64,000 nt of DNA from Moringa oleifera (taxonomy: Eukaryota; Streptophyta; Magnoliopsida; Brassicales; Moringaceae): contig JAJFZO010000049.1 of NCBI GenBank assembly GCA_021397835.1, positions 687,001-751,000 of the forward strand. The letters run 5' to 3'. The notes beneath the pieces were generated by a model. The model searched no databases and had not been told where the DNA came from. It worked only from the letters and a program-made list of their open reading frames with translations. The position numbers and the translations under genes were made by a program. Positions 1 to 12,637 of the stretch are shown here, piece after piece; within the stretch, counting starts at the first letter, position 1; every line of letters starts with the position of its first letter.

Positions 1-900
1 CTTACCATATCTTTATGGAAAGATATAATAATTGATTCCTTAGTTTTTATGATAAAGATTTTAAAAAATAATAATAATAATTAAGGAGATTCCATAATCA
101 GTATAAAGAAATCTGCTTTGCCATAAGAACCATTTCTTAATGAATATGGAAATCTAAAGAGTCATTGAATTAGTCAAATTGATATAAGTCAAAAGATTAA
201 ATAATCTTCTATGGCAAACATAGAAATGTTGTAAGAATGTTATCGGTCCGTCATGATCATAAAACGCCCAGCTTTTGTTGAAGATTTAATTAAATTTTCC
301 ATATAATAAGTCAAGCCAAAGTTCAATCTTGACTTGAGAATCGAGTGAAATCATATAGAGGAGAAGGATAATATAGTCTTTGCACTCTACCCCTTAAAAC
401 CATACCTCAGTCCGCAACGTTGTGTGTTTAATTGATTAGTGACTAATTAAGTAATTAGGAAACTATGGGCTCATTTGAGAGAAAATCAAAGCCCAGAACA
501 GCGGGCATAGGAGTTACTGTAACCGGACCATTTTGGGTATCTGTCTACAGTAGCCTACGTGCCTTGCGTTAGGTTAAACAAGTTTAGATACAGGGAGGGA
601 TACCCTTTTGCTCTGTTTTTGACAGTCTTGGCTTTTGTCTCACAGATCCAAATGGTTGAAGTTGGAGAGAGAAGCGTCGAGTGTCGTTGTAGACAGAGGG
701 AGGAGGGGCCATGGATCTGAAAGCTGTAACTTCATCGAACTCGTTACTAGTAACGTACCCACAAAAGGGTTAAAAAGCTTGCAGCTTTTTTACTTTCATT
801 CACTGACTCTAAGAGAGAGAGAGTTAAGAGTCAACCCACCCTTTTTGGTGGTATGTATTTGTAAGGCGTCGAAGAGTCCACATATTGCGTTTTATCTTCA
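1..900. other. Left-edge non-coding sequence, upstream region of the HD-ZIP IV gene
   Basis: I see no convincing coding sequence here. The short open frames are low-complexity and show no recognisable family. The stretch from about 430 to 900 probably holds promoter and start of the long leader of the HD-ZIP IV gene, but no clear TATA box or L1 box could be identified by eye. Confidence 0.4.
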
Positions 901-908
901 CCTTTTTG

Positions 909-912
<4 letters not shown>

Positions 913-944
<32 letters not shown>
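913..944. repeat. (CT)16 microsatellite in probable 5' leader
   Basis: An uninterrupted run of about 16 CT units is visible. Pyrimidine-rich CT tracts are common in plant promoters and 5' UTRs. It lies about 0.8 kb upstream of the HD-ZIP IV start codon. Confidence 0.9.
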
Positions 945-946
<2 letters not shown>

Positions 947-1003
947 TTTTTTGGTTTTTCTTTTTCTCCTTTGTCTTTGTAAAAATCTTCTAACCATTTT
1001 AGC

Positions 1004-1043
1004 TTTTTTTTTTTTTTTTGGGGGGGGGGGGGGGGTGGGGGGG
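1004..1043. repeat. T16-G16 homopolymer junction
   Basis: A run of 16 T is followed directly by 16 G, then one T and seven more G. The G run could form quadruplex or triplex DNA, and the length is prone to sequencing error. Confidence 0.85.
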
Positions 1044-1534
1044 TTAAGTTTCATTTGTTTGAAGCTTTCTCAGTGTAGAGCATGCAGAGAACGAGAAGAT
1101 AAAAACGCTTGCCTTAAAACTAGGGTTTCCCTTATTTTGAGAATCAACCAGTGATTTAGAGCCTCCTTGTGCTACTTTTCACACCTAGAGAGTGAGAGAA
1201 AAGGCTCTCAGAGAGAGAACAAGAGAGGGATAGAGAACGAAGAGCTAAGCAGGAATTCTGAAGGGTTTTGCTTGCCTTCTTTCTCTTTCTCTCTCCAAAG
1301 GGTTAACGCCTCCTTGTAGAGAGGGATTGGAGACATTTGGTTTTTATTTCCTTTTGTCTCCTCTATCCTCTCTCTGGTTTCTCCTTTATTTTCTTGCCCT
1401 TTTTCCTTCGTTTCTTATTGGGTTTCCTTTTGTTGGTGGGTTCCAAGATTGTTTTTTCAGGTCTATTCTAATGTATATGATAGCTTGCAATTAATTCTGT
1501 TTCCGATTTTGATTTGTTTGGAGCTACCGATTTA

Positions 1535-1552
1535 ATGGCGAAATCCGAATAG
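1535..1552 (+). other. Candidate five-codon uORF
   Basis: An ATG opens a five-codon frame (Met-Ala-Lys-Ser-Glu) closed by TAG, 199 bases upstream of the HD-ZIP IV start. It matters only if this stretch is in the mature leader and not in a leader intron, which the sequence does not settle. Confidence 0.3.
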
Positions 1553-1623
1553 CAACTGTGAAACGAAGCAAATCGGCCGTCCAGAGTACTTCACTGTGTG
1601 TTTTCCTTACTGCTTCGAAATTT

Positions 1624-1625
<2 letters not shown>

Positions 1626-1668
<43 letters not shown>
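1626..1668. repeat. (AG)n microsatellite near HD-ZIP IV start codon
   Basis: About 21 uninterrupted AG units end 83 bases before the start codon of the HD-ZIP IV gene. Plant BBR/BPC factors bind GA repeats, so a regulatory role is possible, but it may only be a leader microsatellite. Confidence 0.9.
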
Positions 1669-1671
<3 letters not shown>

Positions 1672-1751
1672 AAAATCTCTAGTGCTTGCTTGATTGTGTA
1701 AAGAGAAGTTTACCAAACTAAGAAAGGAAAAGGAGAAAGGGCTTTTATTTG

Positions 1752-4700
1752 ATGAGTTTTGGGGGTTTTCTTGATAATAGCCCTGGTGGTGGCGGTGCAA
1801 GAATTGTCGCAGATATACCATACAGCAGCCACACCACCACCGGCAACATGCCCAGTGGTGCCATTGCCCAGCCTCGCCTCGTCTCTACATCTCTCACCAA
1901 ATCCATGTTCAGCTCTCCTGGACTCTCTCTTGCTCTTGTATGGTCACCATCTTCTCTCTCTCTCAGGGATAGTCTTGTTCTTGGTTGCAGCCGATCTTTT
2001 TTCGCTTTTTTAAATTTCCTTTGGTGATTTTGCAGCAACAGCCGAATATAGACAACCAAGGCGACATGACTAGAATGGGTGAGAATTTTGAGGGCAGTGT
2101 GAATAGGAGAAGCAGAGAAGAGGAGCACGAGAGCAGATCTGGGAGTGATAACATGGAAGGAGTTTCTGGTGATGATCAAGATGCCACCGACAACCCTCCA
2201 AAGAAAAAGAGATACCACCGCCACACTCCTCAGCAAATCCAAGAACTTGAAGCGTATGGCTTTAGCCTCTTGCTCCAAAGCATGAAGTTCTCAAATTTTT
2301 TGTTCCACAAAGAATTTTGGTCATCTTTTCCTCGTCTTATCAGAGGTTGTTTTCTTGTGTTGTTGTAGTCTCTTCAAGGAGTGTCCTCATCCTGATGAGA
2401 AGCAGAGGCTTGAGCTAAGCAGACGGCTTTGCTTGGAGACCAGGCAAGTTAAGTTTTGGTTCCAAAATCGCCGTACCCAGATGAAGGTGATCATCCATAA
2501 TTTCGAACTCTATTTGTTTCTTCAAAATTCATGTTTTGGTTCTTTGAAAAGGACTTATATACCTGTGTGGATTAATCAATGGGGAAAAAAAAAATCTTTC
2601 TTGCACCAGACCCAGTTGGAACGCCACGAGAATACATTGCTTAGGCAGGAGAACGATAAGCTTCGAGCCGAGAACATGTCGATCAGGGATGCGATGAGGA
2701 ACCCAATTTGCAGCAACTGCGGTGGCCCAGCGATTCTCGGTGACGTCTCTCTGGAAGAGCAACACCTCAGGATCGAGAATGCCCGTTTAAAGGACGAACT
2801 GGATCGAGTCTGTGCTCTCGCCGGTAAGTTCTTGGGCCGACCTATTTCATCGCTGGCCACATCGATTGGACCTCCACTGCCAAACTCAACTCTAGAGCTC
2901 GGTGTCGGTAACAATAATGGCTTCAGTACCTTAAGCACCGTACCCACAACAACTTTGCCTTTGGTTCCTCCTGATTTTGGCGGTGGGATTTCAAGTGCCT
3001 TGCCCGTGGTACCCCCTACCAGACCCACTAGTGTCACTGGACTCGATCGATCCATCGAGAGATCTATGTTCTTGGAGCTTGCTTTGGCTGCCATGGATGA
3101 ACTGGTGAAGATGGCACAGACTGACGAGCCCCTATGGATCAGGAATTTGGAGGGCGGAAGGGAGATACTGAACCACGACGAGTACATTAGAACATTTACC
3201 CCTTGTATTGGCTTGAAACCCAATGGCTTTGTCACTGAGGCTTCTAGAGAGACTGGTATGGTCATTGTCAACAGTTTAGCCCTTGTCGAGACTTTGATGA
3301 ACTCGGTGAGTCACACAGCATCTCATCTTCTCATACCATTTCCTCTTCAGAATGTCAATTTCACAAAAATTCTAACAAGGGTTCTTTCACTCGAATCTCA
3401 TAGAATCGATGGGCGGAGATGTTTCCCTGTCTGATTGCAAGAACCTCGACTACTGATGTCATATCTGGTGGCATGGGAGGAACCAGAAACGGTGCACTTC
3501 AACTGGTGAGTTCTTTCCAACCCATTACTTTCCTTTCTTCCCAGTGCTGTTTATGTAAAAAGCTTATATTTTTTCTTGCATAATTTTTCTGGGTTATGAA
3601 AATAGATGCACGCGGAGCTGCAAGTGTTATCCCCTCTGGTGCCAGTGCGAGAAGTCAATTTCCTCAGGTTCTGCAAGCAGCATGCAGAGGGGGTGTGGGC
3701 AGTGGTGGACGTGTCCATCGACACCATCAGAGAAACTTCAGGTGCACCGACTTACATGAACTGTAGGAGGCTTCCTTCAGGCTGCGTGGTGCAAGATATG
3801 CCAAATGGGTACTCGAAGGTAATTACATTCACTACTGGTAATTAAATTAACAATGTCTTCCTGGTCATTAATTTATGTAACTTATCCAAATCCAACTCTC
3901 CTTTTCTTCGCATTTATTGTGTTTCTCCAAGTGGGTGTTCTTTCCTTTAAGACTTTAATGAGTCTGTTGAAGTCATTACATCATCGCAGCGTAGTTGACA
4001 GCATTTAAGTTTTTCTTGGGCAACACCAGGTCAAGAAAAGGGCTCATGGATCTAAGTAATTTGCTTTGTCTAGTGATTATTCACAGTGTCCCCCATACTG
4101 TCACTGCCTAGTTTTGATTCCAAACAATCTCTAGTCAGGCCTCTCAACCAATTGAACCTTCCTAATTTCATACAAATTCTTCTCTTTTGTGTCATTATAT
4201 ATAAATCAGATTTCAAGTTTCAACAAATGGGTTTTCTTGCTTGCAGTACAATAATGAAATCGTACACCAGGAAATCGAGGATACCTCATTATTTTATAGA
4301 TAGAAGCCTCTATCTCTCAAATTTTTTGTGCCTTGAGCACATTAATTTCATATCCTTTGTGTATTTAATACCTTGTAAAGCTGAAAACTTGGGTTGAATA
4401 AACTAAGCATATGATGTTTCTATTCCAAGTTTTGATGCCATCTTGGACCTACCCAGGAGCTTATTATTTAAGCCATGTACATAACTGTGGGTGACCTGGT
4501 TCCAGCCTCCTTTATGCTCAAAATCAAGACCTTCTAGTCAAATTCCAAGGCTGCCTCTTTTGTTTGTATACTTGTATCTAAGCTTTGATTAAGGACTATT
4601 GTACACATCTCGATGTCACCTCCCAATCCTGCTCAACTTTATCTGTAGCAATATTTTATGCATTTTTACAGGGTTCAATGTGACCCCGTGTCTTTCATTG

Positions 4701-6516
4701 AGCCTGCATCTTCAACCACTCCCAGGATTTGCTTTTCACACAGAAATAATCATTTGTCAAATGACATGATAAAGATAAATACAGTTTAATAATATGCTTC
4801 TGATTCAGTCTTTTGCATCTGCTTTCTGCATTTATGGCACTGGCTTTGACTGGCGGTTCCGATTCCGCAGAAACTGGATTTCTTTCTGTGTTTCCATTTT
4901 TTTAATTCAGGATTGTAGGATTCTTCCTGTGGAGCAATATCATATCTGATTCACCTGCAACAAGGAATAATGGAAATGGTTTTTTAAGTGCAATTTGGTC
5001 TATGCAGGTTACATGGGTAGAACATGCAGAATACGATGAAAGCCAAGTGCATCAGCTGTATCGCCCCTTGCTTAGCTCCGGAATGGGGTTCGGTGCCCAA
5101 AGATGGGTGGCCACCCTCCAACGTCAATGTGAGTGCCTCGCCATCCTCATGTCTTCCGCTGTCCCCTCCAGAGATCATACGGGTAAGTCAATGGGTACAT
5201 ATAAAGCCTCTGTGATGCACTTTTGAGACAAAGTTGATGAATTGAAACGCTGACACGTTATCTGGGTAAAATGCCAGCGATAACTGCAAGTGGTCGAAGA
5301 AGCATGCTGAAGCTGGCGCAGCGAATGACGGATAACTTCTGTGCCGGCGTGTGCGCGTCGACGGTTCACAAGTGGAACAAGCTGAACGTGGGCAATGTGG
5401 ATGAAGACGTGAGGGTGATGACCAGGAAGAGCGTGGACGATCCCGGGGAGCCACCGGGTATTGTATTGAGCGCTGCCACCTCCGTCTGGCTGCCAGTCTC
5501 TCCACAGAGACTCTTTGACTTCCTGCGCGATGAACGGCTAAGGAGCGAGTGGGACATCTTGTCCAACGGTGGACCCATGCAGGAGATGGCCCACATCGCC
5601 AAGGGCCAAGATCACGGCAACTGTGTCTCCCTTCTTCGTGCCAGCGTAAGCCTCTCTCTCTCTCTCCCTCCCTCCCTCCGCCTCCCCGAATGATAAATCT
5701 TTTTTTTTGGCCAAAAAAGATAACAACGTAATTACGTCTGGGTCCCCTGAGTTTGTGGTAATTTGGGTTGTCCTCTGTGGATAAAAGGTAAATTTGAAAG
5801 GACGAGGCTGGAATTTTGGAATTATCTATAAGGACACCATGTTTGCAGGATATTGAAAGCAGCTCTGTTTTTGTAAGCTTTTAAAAAGTCAAAAATAATA
5901 GGACACTTGTAGCCTTTCATACTCTTGTTTTTGACATCTCTCCTTTTCTCTCTTCTCCCGAGGCCCTAACGTCAGGTTTTGACTCTTCCCCCTCTCTCTC
6001 TCTCTGTCTCTCTCTCCTCCCTCACCGTAAAGGATACTGACACAAAAAATGGTTAAAATGGCACCTTCTATGGATTCCACTGAAAGCTAAGGTTAAAAAG
6101 TATTTATTTTGCAGGCCATGAACGCTAACCAGAGCAGCATGTTGATCCTTCAAGAGACATGCATAGACGCTGCTGGCTCGCTCGTGGTTTACGCGCCTGT
6201 TGACATTCCGGCCATGCACGTGGTTATGAACGGCGGTGATTCTGCTTACGTTGCGCTGCTCCCATCTGGGTTTGCTATCGTCCCCGATGGCCCGGGTTCA
6301 CGTGGGCCTACCTCCAACGGAGGCCCCGCTAGTTGTAACGGTGCTGGTACTGGTGGCCCACACAGAGTGGGTGGGTCCCTTCTCACCGTGGCCTTCCAGA
6401 TCCTCGTGAACAGTCTCCCTACGGCCAAGCTCACGGTAGAATCGGTGGAGACCGTCAACAATCTGATATCATGCACGGTTCAGAAGATCAAAGCCGCCCT
6501 TCAATGCGAAAGCTGA
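1752..6516 (+). CDS. ANL2: HD-ZIP class IV homeodomain-START transcription factor, ANTHOCYANINLESS2/HDG1 type
   Basis: Nine coding exons give 825 residues: 1752-1937, 2036-2253, 2369-2486, 2610-3305, 3404-3505, 3606-3818, 5008-5182, 5278-5645, 6115-6516. All junctions are GT-AG and keep frame. Order of parts: N-terminal MSFGGFLDN; acidic Arg-rich linker; homeodomain at about 118-175 with the helix-3 core [13 protein letters not shown]; loop-interrupted leucine zipper from about 175 with the CSNCGG redox motif of this class; START domain from about 325 to 560; conserved C-terminal domain ending [10 protein letters not shown]. In Arabidopsis ANL2 and HDG1 act in the epidermal (L1) layer, and ANL2 affects anthocyanin and root cell identity. 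The N-terminus and START sequence match ANL2/HDG1 better than GL2 or PDF2; the split between ANL2 and HDG1 is uncertain. The 1.2-kb sixth intron holds only a chance ORF. A shaggy-like kinase follows, as beside ANL2 and HDG1 in Arabidopsis. Confidence 0.95.
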
Positions 6517-6604
6517 TCGGTTTAATTACCGCTGTTATTGCTTAACATAGTGAGTGTTTGTTTGGCTGTAGTAACTGAGATGTGTTTGGTGTGGACGAGT
6601 GGAG

Positions 6605-6616
6605 ACTCGGTTGAGT
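6605..6616. promoter_or_regulatory. Second pseudo-palindromic element in HD-ZIP IV 3' UTR
   Basis: ACTCGGTTGAGT is an imperfect dyad (ACTC...GAGT) about 90 bases past the stop codon. It resembles a half-conserved copy of the perfect palindrome located 72 bases downstream. Confidence 0.35.
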
Positions 6617-6687
6617 TTGGGGGCGTGGAGTCAAGAACGAACCGCGCGTGGAAACTCCTCGCATGGTGATAGGGATAGGGTAGGCAT

Positions 6688-6705
6688 CCGAGTCAGCTGA
6701 CTCGG
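6688..6705. promoter_or_regulatory. Perfect 18-bp palindrome in HD-ZIP IV 3' UTR
   Basis: CCGAGTCAGCTGACTCGG is its own reverse complement. It lies 172 bases after the stop codon, within the likely 3' UTR. I recall that maize and Arabidopsis HD-ZIP IV genes carry a conserved pseudo-palindromic 3'-UTR motif of similar size, implicated in post-transcriptional control; identity with that motif is an inference. Confidence 0.65.
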
Positions 6706-9107
6706 GGAGCTGACTGTTCTTAACACAAGGCAAGGGTGGTGGTTCGGGTATTGACTCAGTTCGACCCTTTTGAGTTGGCCTCAAGTACCATTATAAGGTC
6801 AAAAGTCATTAAGAAAAACCTAAACTTGGTCATTTGTGTAAACTCAGTCCCCCTTTTTGGGTGTTTTTCCTTTCCCTTTTTGTTATTTTCTTTCTTTTTC
6901 TTTTTGCCAGTTGAAGTGGAAAATGACTTCTGTTTGTAATGTGACTTACTGGGTGTTATGGGATTTGCTTTAAAAGAGCTCATCTGTTTGTAGAAATCTG
7001 ATTCTTCAAATATACTATAGTACCCTTGTAATTACGTCCTCGTCTTATCTTCTAGTATACTCCCGGCGCTGGCTCCCGAAATGCACGCGCCTCCTTCTGC
7101 ATGTAGTGGTGAAGGAGAGGGGTGTCTGGCTTTGTCTGTGAAGAGCATTAAATGAGAAAGCAGAAGCTGTTGGGAGAAGGCGTTGCCTTCATTTAATGCA
7201 ATGGCTTTGGCTGTGCTTTCGGGTTTCGTGTACTAACCAATCGCACCCAGCCACGCCATGCCGGATGCCATCTTCTTACAGACAACGGAGTCATGGCACC
7301 TGACACCATCGCCGTTGCTTAATCAGTTTCATCCACTGCTCAATCAATTAGCAGCGGACCTCTATACCCTTTTAGGGTTATCGAAATCTTCTGGGTTTAA
7401 TCTTAGGGATACGAAGCTTAAAGTAAAGTGAAGCATACCCTAATATGGAAGGCATATTGGCTGAGCCTGAAGTCAAGGGATGCCCTAATGGAGGGCAGAC
7501 GGGTGAAATTGTTTTCTCTTTGTTCTCTTGCTCCTAGTTGGGCAAAGAATAAAGGGTGAGAAAAATGAAGATTAGTATGGCTATGCCATATGAGGGCATA
7601 CCCACATGCAAGCTGTCATTGAAATCCATTGGATACCCAAGATCAATGAGAAATGAGCTGGAAAAACTCAACCCATATATATCAAAGCGGTTTGCCTTTT
7701 CAATCTCAGATACTATATTTGGAGAAAACTCTAATGGGTAGATATCAATATCAATGCAACCCAAGGAGCCACCAGAGGCTAGATTAATGCACTCACTAGT
7801 GCTTTGACAATGGCCTCTCTGTCAAGATTTGACCTTCCTGGAGAAGTTTTATGGTAGAAATCATCATATCACATGTTATTTTGAGTAAAGTTGCTTACTT
7901 TTCTGCCTTGTGGGGTTGCTAGGTTGTAGATCCGACCCAGCAAAAACAAGTCTGCTTTTTAATTGGCTGCTTCACGACAACAGCTTTGTCCGATCTCTTG
8001 CACAAGTGTGTTCTTTAGATCAGGTTTTTTTCATGTCCATGAAAATAATTGCCCCCAAGATTAGATTTTCAGTATCTTCAGGGTTCGTGCAGACAGATGC
8101 ATGCACAGGCCACCCACAGGGCACACCCCCTCCCTCTCGTCATCCTATAATTGCTTCACCTAATGCGAAATCTTTTCTCTATCCTCCATTCTTAATAATT
8201 CAACTACATCAAGGACTTCAAATATCTCATTTTTATAAGGACCCATTTTCTCTCTTTTTCTCTGTAAGTTATACATGGAAGTGAAGGAAACACGTGAAGT
8301 TCACAGGCAGGTAAGTGTGAATACAGAGAGAGAGAGGCGAGGACGAGGACGAAGGCAATAAAGTCAAGAAAGCGAAATGCTATCCGAAAGAAGGAATGGA
8401 AGCAAGCACCATAGCGAATGGATGGCGACGATAATGCTTTTGGACCTTCTACTTCTCTATCACCTCACTCTCTACTCTCTTAAACCCGTTTTACCTTTCA
8501 TCCTCTTTGCTTCTCACTGATCAAATTTTTCTACCCGTCCAAACCAGAAACGAAAGCGTCTCCTTCCTCGCCCATCACATGCTCGTGGGTTCCACCGCGG
8601 CCAGCTAACCACACCCCGATATTCAAAGATGATTAACACTAGGCCTTTTCCTTTTTAATCTTGTTCTGGAGGGTGGACCCTCTCGTACCTGATCAGATCA
8701 GCCTAGGGACCATATATTATCTTGTAATTCCATTCACATCACTACGTACGGATTCAGACTTTTGCAACTTGTAGTACCGGTTGTGTAAACAACCTTGATG
8801 TGTCTTATTGCGCACCTTAGATTCTTCTTTAAACTATCTAGACATTTAAGCTTGAACAACTTTCGATCTTTTTTATGCTTTTTTAATTTGTTAATTTTTA
8901 ATTAACTTGCATACCGAAAAAGAGAGAAAACCCATTTCAAGATGTTTAAAACATAGTTAACCAAAAAAAAAATCTTATATCCATTTCGTGTTAGCTAGAT
9001 ATTGATATCTCATTTTCAATCTGTTGTTAATTTAATGTAACATGAGTTTACACGAATTTTTTTTATAATATATTTTTTGAAATGAATTTGATTTGTTGAT
9101 TTAAATT

Positions 9108-9240
9108 ATATTAAATTTTTAATAACATTATCATATATGATAATTTAATAAAATTAATATTTTAAATTATTTTTATTTATTATATTAATATTTTAAAATA
9201 TTAAAATATTTATATAATTATTTATTAAAAAATTTAATAT
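9108..9240. mobile_element. MITE-like AT-rich element, copy A
   Basis: The ends form a nearly perfect inverted repeat of 18-19 bases (left ATATTAAATTTTTAATAA; right end its near reverse complement). The interior has no coding capacity. The same sequence recurs at 29.74 kb and, more weakly, at 55.18 kb, which fits a small non-autonomous transposon family. No target-site duplication could be fixed in this AT-rich context. Confidence 0.5.
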
Positions 9241-10458
9241 ATGAATAAATAGATAATCTTTATCATTTTGAAAAGGACCGAAATAGATAGTATGTTATAA
9301 GTAATCTTTGTGAATAATTTTAAATATCCTCGGATGGTCCATACCAATCTATATATTAAAACTTCAAAGTGAAAAATAATTTGCATCATTATTTTCATAT
9401 TGGATGTTAACCTACCTAACTTGATATTATATAAATTTAGATAAATCTTTATCTTCACGATATTATTTTTGGCCACATCTTTGATGAGTCAAACTCAAAT
9501 TATTATGTCTAAAACAAACAATTATATTGAATGATTCTCATCCATAACTTTAAAAAGTATAATTTTCAAAAAATATATTTCAACGAGACAAAATTGTGGG
9601 GTTTTGAAGCTGATAAAATTTTATCAGTAATCTTTATTGATAACTGATGGTCCATAGAAATTAATGCCTTTAAAATTTTTAAAAAACTGTTGTGCCTCAT
9701 CTTCATCCCCACATAAGATATTCACTTATCAACTCAATGGAACATAAATTTAAATATATCTTCTTTTTAATATATTATTTTTAAATATATATATTTAGTA
9801 TATAACATAAATCTAAATGTATCTTTTTTTTTTTTACAAAATTATTTTTAGATGCATTTTTAATAAAATAAATCTAAACAACTAGGTCCACAACTTTATA
9901 ATATTGAATGATAACAATTATGTAATTTAAAAAAAATATATATAGTACCACAAATTAAATTTATGAAATAATTAGAATTAAGTATGCGGACAAAATCTTT
10001 GGTGGGATCATGAAAGAGTCAAAGAGGGTAGAAATGAAACATAGATGCATAGCTTTTTTGGCATTAATAATCAGCTTTTTCTTGCATTGCTCAATTATTG
10101 GTCGGTCCGTCGCCAAAAACTTTCACTAACTGACTAAAAAATGTGCATCTAAATGTTGATCTGAATCTTACATGCATATGCCGCCATCGCCCGTCAATTC
10201 ATACATACATCATATACATAAAAGTATCGTGCTCTGTAAGTTTAGGTCATGGCTTTTGATATGATATGCTTCCTGTGGTGTATCAAATCACCTTTTTGCC
10301 AATGTTTCTACCAAATAATTAGATGCCATAAAGTTGTAAAGTAGAGCAATTGTATTAATTTTATTTTATATTTTAAATATTATTTAAATAATTATAATTT
10401 CGATATTTTAATTTATTTTAATTTAGATAATATATAACTATAAAATAGAAATTATAAA

Positions 10459-10535
10459 AATTAGGGATAGTGAAGTTGGTAATTTTGTATGATGAATTTC
10501 ACTTGAAAAGTTTTACAAATATAGAGAAATATTCA
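10459..10535. mobile_element. Fragment related to the 12.2-kb foldback element
   Basis: This stretch shares an ordered series of short blocks with 12288-12355 (for example a common AATTTTGTAT core with similar flanks on both sides), beyond what A/T bias alone suggests. It is probably a diverged member or fragment of the same foldback family. Confidence 0.35.
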
Positions 10536-12218
10536 AGATAGCATATGAAAAAAATTTTCAAAAATTTTGAGTGTTGATAATGTGTTTTGGAAATTGAAAT
10601 TATTAAATATTTAAAAATTTCATAAAAAATAAATTATGAATAAAAAATTATTTAAATTTTTAAAAATGATTCAAAATAGAATGTAAATTTTTTTAATTAT
10701 TAAAAGTTTAAATGTCATCATCAATCCAATTGGTAAATTAATATTTAAATTGTAATATAAATATTATTTAGAGTTTTTTATTTATTTATAATTTTTCAAG
10801 ATATGGGTGTCCATTATTCTCCATTGAACTTGCAATCTTCCTTCTTGATTGTTAAACCAACTAGTTCACAATCCAATTTATCAAGAGCCCAATACTGACT
10901 GAGCCCATAGGGCCATGTTAAGGGCTCATTGGCCCATGACCCTTTTTAACTCCCAATCCACCAAAGGTCCAAATTTTTCTTTTCGCCAAAAAAAATTTTA
11001 TTAATCGAGGAAAGTTTGTCAAATTCTTATAATAATTGTCGGTCCATAATTAATGTGTCACGTAATATGAAATCATGGCGACATTTTCTTTCTGCCAAGC
11101 AAAATATAGTAAGGAAAGAACATGACATGTGGGTGTGGGCTCTGGTTTCTTAACAGATTCATTTGATTAGCACTTAAAAATAATAGTGCTTCTCTTCCTC
11201 CAAAGTACAATAATTAATGTGGGCATGCACTCCATTATATTACAACTCCCAAAGAGCATTTAAAAAATAAAAAATAAAAAGATTTAGATCTACTTGGACC
11301 AATGGGATATGGTGAATATGTAATAATGCTCAAACCTTTTTCTGGTGTAGACATATTTATGCAACAAATAAGTTTTAATGCATTAGTTTTTAAAAAATAA
11401 ATTTTCTTTTAAGAATTTTATTTATGCCAGGTATCAAGATTAATGTTTTTATAATTAATATTTCAAATAAATATAAAAAATTAGACTACATCTATTTATT
11501 AATTTAAATGTTGAAATATAAATTGATTTAACTATGTTTGTAATATTTTAGTTTGGTTTTTTTAATATAGATTTTGTTAAAAATTTAAAATATTAACATT
11601 GATTATTTTCTATAATAATTTTAATTTGAATTTTTTTACAATAAATAAATAAATATTTAAATTATTATAATAAAAAATTTAAAATTTGTTGAGTTTTAAT
11701 TTTTTTTAAATATTTTGACAATGGAAATATTATTAATTTTTATATTTATTTAAATTGTAAATTAAATAATTATTATAAATATTAATTATTATTTTAAAAT
11801 TTAAATTAAAAATATAAATAATTTAATTTTTTTTATATTTACTCAAAGTAATTAGTACCATAATTAAGCCGAGCACATGCTTGACATGATTATCTAATTT
11901 TTCCATACTGGGCCATTTCAATAAATATTTGGATTTATTTATTTTTATTTACAAACTATGGTCCATGCATTATTTTATTACAATAAATATGTATGATAAT
12001 AATTTAATTATTAATATAGTAAAAGAACACATAAGTTAAACTTAGAGTTTGATATGGTAAAAAAATAAATTAAATTATTACACGTATTTTGAGGTACATA
12101 ACTTGTACAGTGAGTAATTTATATTTTAAATTTTTTACTCATAAAATGGTTAATTATTTTATTTTAGATAAAAATCTTATAAAACTCTATCAATATTACT
12201 AATCAAAATTTTATGTTT

Positions 12219-12637
12219 AAAAAATAATAAATCAAAATTTAATCTATCAATTGAATCTAAATTAAATTTTAAAAAAATAAAAAAAATTAAGAATGTTCAA
12301 ATTGACAATTTTGTATAATAAATATTAACTTAAAATTTTTTATAAATATAAAAAAATTTAATTTATCTTCGTTAAAAAGTTTTATGATTTTTTGAATATT
12401 GAAATATATATATATTTAAATTTATAATATAAAAAATTTTAAAAATAATATAATTATTTGAAATATTATAAATTTTTTTAACGAGAGTTTGAATATTTAT
12501 ATATATATATATATATCAAAAATTTTAAGTTGAAATTCGTTATATAAAATCTTTAATTTGGATATCTTAAAATTTTTAATAAGATTTAATTTAAATTAAA
12601 TTAATAAATTAAAATTTAATTTATTATTTTTAAAAAT
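12219..12637. mobile_element. Foldback (long inverted repeat) MITE-like element
   Basis: A left arm at about 12219-12341 and a right arm at about 12516-12637 are reverse complements over roughly 120 bases with scattered mismatches. Inner blocks also pair (CGTTAAAAA near 12369 with TTTTTAACG near 12480). The whole could fold into one imperfect hairpin of about 420 bases. There is no ORF. This fits a foldback MITE or a small-RNA-producing hairpin. Confidence 0.5.

Noticed and set aside
635..1154. Overlapping ORFs on both strands
   Set aside because: They run through (CT)n and homopolymer tracts and encode low-complexity Ser/Leu or Arg/Glu repeats with no family likeness.
2576..3271. 231-residue ORF on the minus strand
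   Set aside because: It is the antisense of exon 4 of the HD-ZIP IV gene, whose plus-strand protein is clearly conserved.
4086..4397. ORF inside intron 6 of the HD-ZIP IV gene
   Set aside because: No family signature; it lies between well-defined splice sites.
7143..7195. Short inverted repeat GCATTAAATGA...TCATTTAATGC resembling a miRNA hairpin
   Set aside because: Arms of only about 11 bases with a 30-base unpaired spacer and no known miRNA sequence in the stem.
7910..8284. 124-residue plus-strand ORF in the spacer
   Set aside because: Composition and sequence show no conserved domain, and no splice partner or promoter is evident.
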